A stretch of 64,000 nucleotides of DNA, from the NCBI RefSeq assembly GCF_001649575.2, contig NC_051434.1, positions 17,833,551 to 17,897,550 on the forward strand, written 5' to 3'. Shown piece by piece: positions 13,754-22,900 of this stretch. The notes beneath the pieces were generated by a model. That model made no database searches. It saw only the letters and a list, made by a program, of their open reading frames with translations, and was not told the DNA's origin. This DNA comes from Kryptolebias marmoratus (taxonomy: Eukaryota; Chordata; Actinopteri; Cyprinodontiformes; Rivulidae). The translations under genes were made by a program, and so were the position numbers. The stretch's first letter is position 1. The number at the start of each line of letters is the position of its first letter.

Positions 13754-13767
13754 TCAGGTTCCCATCC
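13754..13767 (-). CDS. Lectin A terminal micro-exon with stop
   Basis: After acceptor tttcttctcag the exon reads GG ATG GGA ACC TGA. This completes a split Gly codon and adds Met-Gly-Thr before the stop. The downstream sequence aligns with the last exons of B and C, where the stop follows the split Gly codon directly. The exon is short, so the prediction depends on this homology. Confidence 0.75.
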
Positions 13768-16700
13768 CTGAGAAGAAAACAGAAAAAAATATATATATTC
13801 AAAGGAGAATAACATTTACTTTAAAAAAAAAAACTTTTTTATGTGATCATAAATACTCAGATTGTTCTAAGTTTTGCATAAACAGTTAAAAATGATGGAG
13901 AATCTTAGTCAGGCTCTGTCTTTTACTAAGAAAATCCATTTTACATTAAATTAAACATTTGCATATGTGAATGGATCATTTCTGATGACAAAAGAATCCT
14001 CTCTTTAATAACTTAAGTTTTATTGTGACATCCTTATTTGAAAATCACACTTTTTATTCCAATTAAAATTTCTGAGCATCAAATCTCCAGTTTATTTGCA
14101 CATTTTTAGAATAAACTTTCCAGCTTCATTTCCACCAACACTCAACAGGCTTTTACATAGGATTGATGTCCTATGATCTTTTATTTCACTCAAAATATAA
14201 CAGAAAATAGTTTATTTAGAAAAAAAATTTCTGACTTAAAGTGCAAAACAGAAAAGTCCCAAATCACCTCTGGAAAACCCCTTTGACTTAAATAAACCCA
14301 AAGACTAGAAATATTTTCATATTTAAATATTTCTTTAATTTATCATATTACATATATGCATAATATGTCATTTGTCATTAGTTTATATCTTGTTTGCATA
14401 TGTAAATATAATTTAAAAACCTTTGTAAGGATGGAAGTTATTAACTGGAAATGAAAATATCTAAATGAGCTGTTTTCACATGAAAAGGTTCTATAATTTC
14501 TTTTTAAACATGAATCCAAAGTGCTTTCTACAAGAGCATGAAAACGTCTTTATTAGTTAGGGTACCAAAATATATGCAATCATTCAAGAAACATCATGTT
14601 CTCCATGACTAAAGAACATCTCAATAGACGAATGTAGAAATATATGAAAAAGATGTGTTTACCCTCTGTCTTCCTTGGTTCCTTGTGAAAAGTTTGCCCT
14701 TCTCTTTCAACCCAGCGAAGTTTGAAGTCTGTTAATCCATCCGTTTTCAGCTTTTTGTGCAGCTAAAATGAAAAATTATAAAATAGCTTTGAAAAAAATT
14801 TGACATTGTTGTTGTGAGACTAAACTGTAAACTACAGCTGCTTCAGATTCATGGTACCTGCTCTAAAATCTGCTGCTGAGCGGTCGGATCATTCAGGTCC
14901 GTCTCAGACTGGAGCCTCAGCTTGAATCTCCTCTTCGACAAAATCAACTTTTCACAGATGAACTCCTGCTCCGTGTCACAGGCAACGTTCCACCACATTC
15001 CTGTGGTTGTGTTGACCGCCGCACATGAGGTCTTACTGCTGCCAGTGTTGTCAGGTTGACCCTTGTTCCAGTTGGTAAAAGTCGCAGGGCTCTGGTCAGA
15101 CCATTTAGACCAGAGTTTTCTATGAAGACCAATCCAGGAGGCTTTTTCTAGCATTTTGTAGACTTCATCATTCTCTAAGGTGTTCCTCACTTTGGCAAGA
15201 TCAGTGTTTTTGGACCTACAGTAGTTTTTAGCATCATGCCAAGTCTGTAACGTTTCCACTAAAATGTACTTGGAAGACCTTTGCTCTGTAAACAAAAAGA
15301 GAACACAACAGTCAGCAAAAGTTTTTTTTTCACTGTAAGCTCTCATCACGAGCGACTTGTAGTTTTATGTGGTATCGATGTTTCTTAGTTGCATCTGAAA
15401 GGTACTCTTTGGCCCCATCTACACTTTTCCAGATTTTCTGCAGCGTTTGTAACCTCCTGTCCACACAAACTGAAAGTTTGAGAATTATAAAAACATTTTT
15501 CAGTGAAAAGGCTTTAAAACCTCTTTGGTGCCTCTGTGTGGACGTGAAATTTGGAACTTTTCAGGAACTACATCGCAGTGAGCTAAGCACTTGTTAGCTG
15601 TCACTTTGTGACGTAAAAATAATAATAATAATAAAAAATTAAGCTGTTCTGAGTAACTTTTTTTCATCTGTCTCAATTTACTCTGATCTTCCTGTGACGA
15701 TGTGCGGAAGTTAGTGAGAACTGAGCAGAAACTGTAGGCTGTGTCAAAGAAAAGACAAAAGACGTGTAATTGTTAGAGACAAATCTTTAGCCAAGCTAAG
15801 AATGTTCTTTCTCAGTATTTTTGTTATGTGGAAATAATCTGAACTTAATGACTCGTCAAAAGATTTTGTTATAATTTTGTGGATAGAGACAACAATATAA
15901 ACAAACAAACAAACAAAGAAATGTAGAATTGTAGACGGGGTACTAATGGAGCCATGAATAAAAACTACTGATGGCCCATCTTGAACAAGTCAACAGAGCT
16001 TACAACAACAGCATTATTTATTGTAAAAAAAATTCAGAAAAAAACAAAAAACTTATATTTTTATAATGATTAATTTAAATGCTTTGTTAGATCATTGAGT
16101 ACCATAAAGTTTTGAACCAGAGTATTACAGTGTCTCCCACATTGCATAAAAATGTTTTTGGGATTTTTCAAAACGTATCCTTATTGTTACCTTTAAAAAT
16201 AAAGAACTTTTGTTTTGACTTTATTTATTGAACATTTTGAAATGTATGGAGTAAATGGTAAATGGCATGCACTTGTATATTGCTTTATCTAGTCCAAGGA
16301 CTCCAAAGCGCTTCACACTACAATCATTCACCCATTCATTCAAACATTCACACACTGATAACTTTGTTTAAATGAGTGATTGGAGGTGTGAGAAGCATGG
16401 ACTGTATATCTGAACAAAAAAAGAGTTTTTCAATAAAAAATGCAAATTTTGGGGGGGAAACAAAATAATAGCTTGAGGGGACAGAATACATTGGGTTACT
16501 TTAACTTTCATCCATTTTCTTTTCTAAGGGACATCACAGATTATTTTCACTTAATTACAAGATTATACTAAAATACTACTGTATTATCTGTACTGCACTT
16601 AAGTCTACTGTTTTTAAGAGAAAAAAACTATACCTTGACTAATAAACAAATAAAGGAAGCAATTTTCTCTGTTGGTTAAAGCAAAAAGATTTGAAATCTA

Positions 16701-17488
16701 AAATGGATGGAGTTTATAAATGGTATAGATTGTTAATGTTTATTTAACCAAGCAATAATTTATTTTTTTCTTAATATTCAGTTTGCTTTTTGTCTAAAAA
16801 ATTTTACTTTTTGTAAATTGGTTCTAAATTTACATTTTTTAAACTGTTTTTTTTTCTTTTTTTCATGTATCCTCTGTATTTAGGGTGCATGAGGACAAAA
16901 GGAGTAAACTCAAAGAAAATGATTCTACCATCAAAGCAGACCGCAGGACGTTCCGTCTCACAGATTTCATCGCGCCAAACGCCAATGTGTGTGATCACCA
17001 CACAACTCTCGCTTAAGTTTTTAATGTCAGGCTGATCGAATCTCCAGTTGTTGAACTCTTCATCGCTATTAAAGTCTGCATCTCCCACTGTCCACGTCCA
17101 TCTTCTCGGGTCATCATAAAGCCCGATCCAAGCAAATTTCCCCAGGCCCTGCGTGGCAAGCCTCAACCTTTGGTTTTCTTCTTCACTGTCTGCGGCAGCC
17201 AGGTCGGTGTACACCTCCCTGCAGAACTTCTGAGCTTCAGCCCAAGTCTTTGGGCTGTTCACGTAGTGGTACTCTCTGAACATGTTTGTAGACAGAACAT
17301 GAAGCCCTAATGAACAAAACAGGGTTTAAAATTATAGGAAACATAAATGTACTGTTATACAATGTAATAAATGTGCAAAAATACAAGAAAAAAAAAAAGA
17401 GGAACGAAAAAACACGTAGCTTAAACTTTCTTTCAACTTTCAGACGCTGACCTGAGAGGGTGAAAACGAGGAGGAGTGTCTTCATCAT
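13754..17488 (-). CDS. Lectin A: secreted dual C-type lectin-domain protein, 318 aa, five coding exons
   Basis: Coding exons on the minus strand are 17452-17488, 16929-17306, 14858-15285, 14663-14762 and 13754-13767. Their lengths of 37, 378, 428, 100 and 14 nt join in phases 1, 1, 0 and 1 to give 957 nt including TGA. All junctions are GT/AG. The protein starts MMKTLLLVFTLSG, a signal peptide, followed by CTLD1 (about residues 24-138) and CTLD2 (about 140-255). A basic tail follows, ending KTEGMGT. Both CTLDs have the four canonical cysteines and a WIGL core. CTLD1 carries QPD plus a Glu before its third Cys. CTLD2 carries QPD but no matching Glu, and WNV replaces the WND motif. There is no transmembrane segment after the signal, so secretion is likely. 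It is the most divergent of the three paralogues. The family resembles fish proteins often labelled mannose-receptor-like; the ligand is unknown. The exon model is strongly supported by exact conservation of phases in B and C. Confidence 0.9.
14663..14762 (-). CDS. Lectin A C-terminal tail exon
   Basis: This phase-0-start exon of 100 nt lies between acceptor cattttag|CTGCAC and donor GAGG|GTAAAC. It encodes LHKKLKTDGLTDFKLRW followed by a basic end. The FKLRW motif echoes the FKLRL motif that follows CTLD2. It has exact counterparts in B (21680-21782) and C (33364-33466), which are one codon longer. Confidence 0.88.
14858..15285 (-). CDS. Lectin A exon encoding CTLD2
   Basis: The acceptor is tttgtttacag|AGCAAAGG and the donor is GAGCAG|GTACC. 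The 428-nt exon has YCRSKNTDL, WIGLHRKLW, QPDN, SCAAV, WWNVAC and FICE, then the linker RRFKLRLQSE and QQQILEQ. The WND Ca-site motif is replaced by WNV, and the Glu usual after QPD/EPN is absent, so canonical Ca-dependent sugar binding by this domain is doubtful. Confidence 0.9.
15286..16928 (-). other. Lectin A intron between the two CTLD exons
   Basis: This 1.64-kb intron holds a diverged MITE-like stretch at about 15,410-15,600 (a TTTTC-rich piece ending in TGTGTGGACGTG, similar in style to 45,070-45,260). It also holds a 3' SINE fragment at 16,245-16,372. No coding sequence is seen. It is unrelated in sequence to the matching intron of B and C. Confidence 0.6.
16245..16372 (-). mobile_element. 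SINE 3' fragment (AAGCGCTTTGGAGTCC type)
   Basis: In reverse orientation, AAGCGCTTTGGAGTCCTTGG to ATACAAGTGCATGCCATTTA is the 3' body of a common fish tRNA SINE. The head is absent. Related copies are at 25,845 and 62,790. Confidence 0.6.
16929..17306 (-). CDS. Lectin A exon encoding CTLD1
   Basis: The acceptor is tttgttcattag before GGCTTCATG and the donor is GATG|GTAGAA. The 378-nt exon carries the end of the signal peptide (GLHVLS), the conserved start REYHYVNSPKTW, FCREVYTDL, WIGLYDD, QPD and VWRDEIC. QPD is the galactose-type signature in classical C-type lectins, whereas paralogues B and C have EPN here. Translation stays open past the donor to 16804, but that stretch is low-complexity basic sequence and is best read as intron. 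An N-glycosylation sequon (NLS) lies just before the third Cys. Confidence 0.9.
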
Positions 17489-17819
17489 CCTGACAATATA
17501 ATTCAGAATCTGTTTTAACATTACGTGAAAACAAAAACATGTTGGCTACGTGTCATTACCAAAAAAGTAGCATAAAAGTATGGAAAAGTGAAGAAAAGTA
17601 CATTCCGCTGTGACAATTCATCTTAATCTCGGCAGCAAACATCAACTCTTTATTTGAGGAATATTACTTTTTTTGTTCCAAAAGAAGACTTGCAAACAAC
17701 TTCAGGAATTGTAGATTTCCAACCTCTCAGGTTATTGAGGAAAAACAGCACAGACAACAAATACCACTTAAGAAAAGGCTCTGATCCGAACAACAATCCT
17801 ATTGGAAAAAATGCTGTAC

Positions 17820-17930
17820 CTGTTGTTTCTTGTTGCTGCTTTGTCTGCGTCTTTCTCCTGATCGTGGGGAAGTCTTAAGTCCTTTTATTTCGTTTCTCCT
17901 TTCCTTCTCTTGGGTAGTTATGCAAACCCA
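17820..17930 (-). promoter_or_regulatory. Lectin A promoter region and non-coding exon 1
   Basis: On the minus strand, GTTTGCATAAC (17917-17927) is followed 26 bp later by AAATAAAAGG (17881-17890), a TATA-like box. A non-coding exon then ends at GAAACAACAG|GTACAG (donor after 17820). The predicted start is near 17855, from TATA spacing only. The upstream box is also present, with similar spacing, before genes B and C. The coding exon's acceptor is ttgtcag|GATGATG at 17489. Confidence 0.65.
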
Positions 17931-18391
17931 ATGTCAGTCATTTGCTTGTCAATAGAAAATGAGATGAACACACAAATAAGATGAGGGAATTAGGCATTTG
18001 ACCTTGAACTTGATACATGGGGAAAAAAAACAAAAACAAAAAAAACAGGTTATAACTGTTTTGCAACATACGGACCTGATTAATGGAGAAACTGCACTTC
18101 CATTTTTATAATACTGGCCTTTGTTTCATGTCTCAGGATGAGGAATGTTTTCCGTATAACCTCACCAGAAGCTCCAGAACCATAAAGCCAGCCCTAAGAG
18201 GGTGGGACTAGTGACATCTTTGTCCTCCTAAGTCACCAACCAAGGAGTTAACTCCACCCACACAATCACACCACTTCACAAAAACTCTAAAAACAAGCCA
18301 TTAATGTTTTAAATTGGAGAAATGGACCCCTGGAGTGTTTTATGTTAGTCTTTGACTAAAAGAAAAACATGAAAGCTCATTATTTTGATAT

Positions 18392-18397
18392 TTTATT
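18392..18397 (-). terminator. Candidate polyadenylation signal of lectin B
   Basis: AATAAA on the coding strand lies in a context shared with lectin C (30722-30727) and lectin A (13122-13127). Homology between B and C extends to about this point. This would imply a 3' UTR of about 1.6 kb. Confidence 0.4.
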
Positions 18398-19129
18398 TAA
18401 TTTCACCTTCAAAGTATCTCACAAAAGGGACAAAGGGAAACATTTAATGACAAGAATAACAAGCTGCGATGCTAGTCACACAATCCCACTTATCGTCAAG
18501 CATGAATGACAATGAAAACATTTTCAAAAGTAAATTCTTTAAACAGTGTCAAATGACCTCAGCATGCACTCATTAAACATTTGTCTCTGTAACTCTAACT
18601 ACTTCATACCTCACCTGCAAGTTATGAGCCTTCCTGTCAAAATCTCTATTTTGAACATTTTAACGCAAACATGCTGTAAAAATTACTTAAAATTATAGAG
18701 TAAATTCAGCCAAAATGGGACAAACTTTGGTTGGTGATTTAGAAAACCTTTAGGTTAGGACTATACTAACTCCGGTGATAATTTAGCATATTGTCATGTC
18801 TCTTAAGTAATCAGTAATATAAAATATTTTAAAATGTTTGATTGTTTTGGGATGATAAGAGATAGAGTCGTGAAAAGTTGTCTCTAGAGGAAGGACACGG
18901 TGTTCAGGTAAAATCGGCTGACATTAAAAAAAATATATCAGTAAATGCTTATCATTTAATTTAATTTACTGACAGCAAGTATCATCTCTGGTTTGTCTAA
19001 ATAAACACCAGAGTAAATAATAATTGATAAATATTTAACTTAAACACACTAATAATTCATATTTTAGGCTGTGTGTCCCTGTGTGTGTTTTGTGTGTGTG
19101 GCCATGTATTTGATACATTGTGGGGACAA

Positions 19130-19386
19130 TTTTCCTAACATATACTACCTTGTGAGGACCAACTGCTCCTTGTGGGGACCAAAGCCTGGTCCCCACAAGG
19201 AGAAATTATGTTTTTGGGTTAGGGGTTAGGTTTAGGACTAAGGTGTGAATTGAGTTTAGGTTTAGTTTAGGGTTAGGTATGTACTGGTAATGGTTAAGGT
19301 TAGGGTAAGGGTCAGGGTTAGGCTGTAGTTAGGGTGTAGAAATGAACGGAAGTCAATGGAAAGTCTCTGCAAAGATAGAGAGACAT

Positions 19387-19390
<4 letters not shown>
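19130..19390. repeat. GTTAGG-rich interspersed repeat with perfect hairpin
   Basis: The tract contains several GGTTAGG/GTTTAGG units resembling degenerate telomere-type repeats, ending next to a (TG)n run. At 19166-19202 CTCCTTGTGGGGACCA pairs with its exact reverse complement across a 5-nt loop. Such GTCCCCACAAGG repeats are common in fish genomes. It lies in the predicted 3' UTR of lectin B. Confidence 0.7.

Positions 19391-19421
<31 letters not shown>
19391..19421. repeat. (TG)n microsatellite
   Basis: About 15 uninterrupted TG units follow the GTTAGG-rich repeat. Confidence 0.9.
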
Positions 19422-19424
<3 letters not shown>

Positions 19425-19980
19425 GTGACTTTGGTAGGCATTAATTTTTAATGTTATTGCTGTTTAGGAGTGTGACCCATTTTAACTACTTGTTTGAGTT
19501 AAAAAAGTACAAAAAATTAATAATAATAAAAACAAATAGCTTGAAAAACTAATCAAAACCTCTCTTTCAAATGTTAATTCTTTCATTTTAGTTTTTCAAT
19601 TATGAAAAAAAATGCAACCCAATCAGAACTATTGTTAAATTCCAACCAAGTTGGAGCAAGTGTACAAGATTAGTTAATTGGATTAGCTATAAAATCTTAA
19701 AAAGATATGACCCCTCGTCCCATTTTGGCCTATTTTAGCTGAATTCACATTGCCCAGTGTTTGTGAACAAACAGAATGCATGATGCTTTAAGCCACAGCT
19801 ACTGAGAACAGTATAAAAGGCAATAATAGTTGAAGAATAATACAAGCTACAGCTAAAGCGTTGGAAACAATTTTGTGTCACGCGGGAAATAAGCAGATGG
19901 ATTTTGTTGCAGTTGGATCTGCAGGAGTTTTAATAAAGATGGCAAAGATGTCCAGAATCCAGTCAGCAGCTGTCTTCTTA

Positions 19981-19985
19981 CTAAC
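19981..19985 (-). CDS. Lectin B terminal micro-exon with stop
   Basis: Acceptor gtttttatag is followed by GT TAG, which completes a split Gly codon and then stops. The acceptor context and following sequence align with 32135-32139 of lectin C. A five-base coding part is unusual, so this rests on the homology of all three genes. Confidence 0.7.
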
Positions 19986-22900
19986 CTATAAAAACAGTCC
20001 ACAGTAAAAAAAAAAAAAAAGTATATTACATGTGTTCATGGAGTAACTGTATAAAATGTTCATCTAGAGAAGACAAATATTCCCTTCTCTAGACAAATGC
20101 ACAAGAACTTTTTTCTGCTCAGTAAATATATCGATCATTTTTAGCTTTTGCATAAAAAAGATAAAGCAGATTAAAAAATAGACTGTTTAGTCATACTTCC
20201 AGTGGCTTCAGAAAGCTTTCAAACCAAGTTCACTTTTTCTGGGGAACCTTCAGAGTAGTAGGACGTTTTTGTAGCGTTCCTCAGATCTGTGCTTTGCAAC
20301 AATCCTGTCTTTGTCAACCCAATTCAAGATGGCCGCACACAGCTAATCAACCTTAGCACAAAATCAGCTGCAACTCAGTCAGTTCTGCAGATGTTCAGCT
20401 ATAGTTTGGTGTGGTAGTAGCTGAGAGTCATTTCTAACACATAATCTAAGCACTACAGATTGATCTTTGGTTAAAACTTTGGTATCCAAAGCAACGGGCA
20501 ACATGCATTTATTAAAGGAATGCTAGTGTTTATTTTTTAATGAATTTACATAATTTGACCAAATTCAGATTCTACTTTGTCAATATTTAGAGTGTAGATT
20601 ACTGAGAAAGACTGAATTTAAACAGCTGTAGCACCAAACTCAAATTCAGAACTTTTCTTTTCACATTTAAAACAAAATATCTATTTTTTAATTTTTTTTT
20701 GTAACAACTGAACATAACGTTGAATTAGCATAGAGTGTTGATTTTTAATTTTTTTTTTGTTATTGTCAGGATCTAGGGTTTTCTGAGTTTTTTTGCATTG
20801 AGTTTATTGTTTCTTTGATTCTGTTATTTGGCTCCTGTATTTAGTTTTGTCAGGTGGTTTTTCGCTCCCTGTGCCCTTTGTGCTCGTTGTACTCTCTTGT
20901 CCTCAGTCAATCATTTGTTACCCTGCCACGCCCATCCACGCCTGCCCCGAGTTTGTAATCACTCACCTGTGCCCACTTCTCCTAATTTCCTGCAGCTTTT
21001 AAAACCTGGTCATTTCCTCCACTTGTTGCTGGTTCATTGTGTTTCACTCCTGTGCTGTCGGTTTTTTTTCCTTGTGTCTCACCCCCTCATGTTCTTGGAA
21101 TCCTGCTTTGTATGTTTTTGTTATTTACTTTAGTTGCTTCCTCGTCTGCTTTTCTTTTCCCTTTTGTTAATAAATTAGTTTTCTTGAGTTATTCTTTGTG
21201 TGCCTGCATTTAGGTCAGACCAACTCTCCCCCGTCGTGACAATTATACTTTTTCAAGAGGATTTTTTTTGGCAACAGTTGTTGATAATGATAGTGAGAAA
21301 CTGTCGTCATATAAATATTGTATGGCACTAAGATCCCCCTCATTGTCATGTTGATTAAATTTCAATGGTTGGTCTGTTCTTCTGTGCTGAAGGTCTGTCT
21401 TGCTGACAGTTGTGCTTCGTGATACTATGTTTTTGTCATTTGATTCCAGAGGTTATTATATTTTATGTGAACCGAATGTCATTTATTGTAATCTATATCT
21501 ACAGTAGAGATGGCAGACCCTATATTAAGATGTGAAAAATGCTGGAATGATTGTAAAAACTTCAGCTAGAAGAATACCGACCCATTGCCTTTATTTGAAA
21601 AGAAAAAAAGTAAACGCCTAACACCTTACTCCAACACCACCTCTCCCTGAGATTGTCACTGTAGAATCTGGACTCTGACCTTGTGTCTTCTTCTTTGGTT
21701 CTTTGTGCAAAGTTTGCCCTTGGTTCTTAATCCAGCGTAGTTTGAAGTCTGATAATCCATCTGTCTCCAGCTTATCATGCAGCTAAAAAAAAAAGTAAAA
21801 GCAAGCAAACAAAAAAAAAAATCCTGTGATTTGATTGTTTACACGTTTTCATATTCTAATTTTAGCAGGAATAAGATTTTATTAAATCTGAGACAAAACT
21901 TCAAACAGCGGTTGTGTAGAGGTGAGGCTCATGGTACCTGCTCTAAGATCTGCTGCTGAATGACAGGATCGTTCAGGTCCATCTCAGACTGGAGACGCAG
22001 CTTGAATCTCCTCCTCGATGGAATCAGTTTTTCGCAGATGAACTCGAGCTCTGTGTCACAGTGGACATCCCACCACTTGTCTGTGGTTGTGTCGACCGCT
22101 GCACATGAAGCTGGGGTACTGCCACTGTTGTCAGGTTGGCTCTCGTACCAGTTTTTAAATGTTGCGAGGCTCTCGTCAGACCAGTTAGTCCAGAGATTTC
22201 TGCGAAGGCCGATCCAGACGTTTCGCGCCAGCATCGGGTGGATTTTTTCATTCTCAGTCAAGTTCCTCACAGTGACTAGATCAGTGTATTTGGACAAACA
22301 GTAGTTCCTAGCAACATCCCAAGTCATGAAAGTGTCCACTAAAATGTATTTGGAAGGGCCTTGCTCTAAAAGAAAAAGACAAAAGAACATTAAATAAATA
22401 AAGCTGTAGAATTACCAACATCTTTATGTATTTAAAACTGACAGCAGCTCACAGTCCCATGAGAGTAACTCTGTTTTTGTCTTTTTTATTTTTTACCTCT
22501 GCATGTCATTTTTTAAATTTAAATCTGAAAGTTTTTGTTCAATTGTTTGCACCTCTTCAGATGTGCAACACTCAGTGCAGTTCTTCTTTTAAATGGTCCT
22601 GCAAAAACACTGACCTATAGCAGAAACGGCACATGCAAAAACGTAACTAAAAGGTTCCTGTCATATCTAAGCATCTTTTGAAGTTGAAATATGAATATGA
22701 AATATCTGCAATGATTGGCTTTTGTTTAGTTGCATGGATAACTGAATCTGCCCACTGTTTTTTTTTTTGTTTGTTTGTTTACAATGCGCAACAACTTACA
22801 ACAATCGGGATGAGCACAACAGACCGAAAGAACACCCTCCACCCCACATCCTGCACAACTGGCACTTACACGGGCAATGACATCGCAGTTACCAATTCTG

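Noticed and set aside
13780..14660. Possible extra lectin exon in the last intron of lectin A
   Set aside because: No CTLD motif (WIGL, QPD or paired Cys) in any minus frame.
16804..16928. Continuation of the lectin A CTLD1 frame to a stop at 16,804
   Set aside because: A consensus donor follows Phe-Asp-Gly at the same place as in B and C, and the extra 40 residues are low-complexity basic sequence. A retained-intron isoform remains possible.
19217..19340. Interstitial telomere array
   Set aside because: GTTAGG units are degenerate and mixed with unrelated sequence; it fits a common fish interspersed repeat better.
21960..22304. 114-codon plus-strand frame over the CTLD2 exon (also 33,632-33,976)
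   Set aside because: Antisense shadow of the CTLD2 exon.
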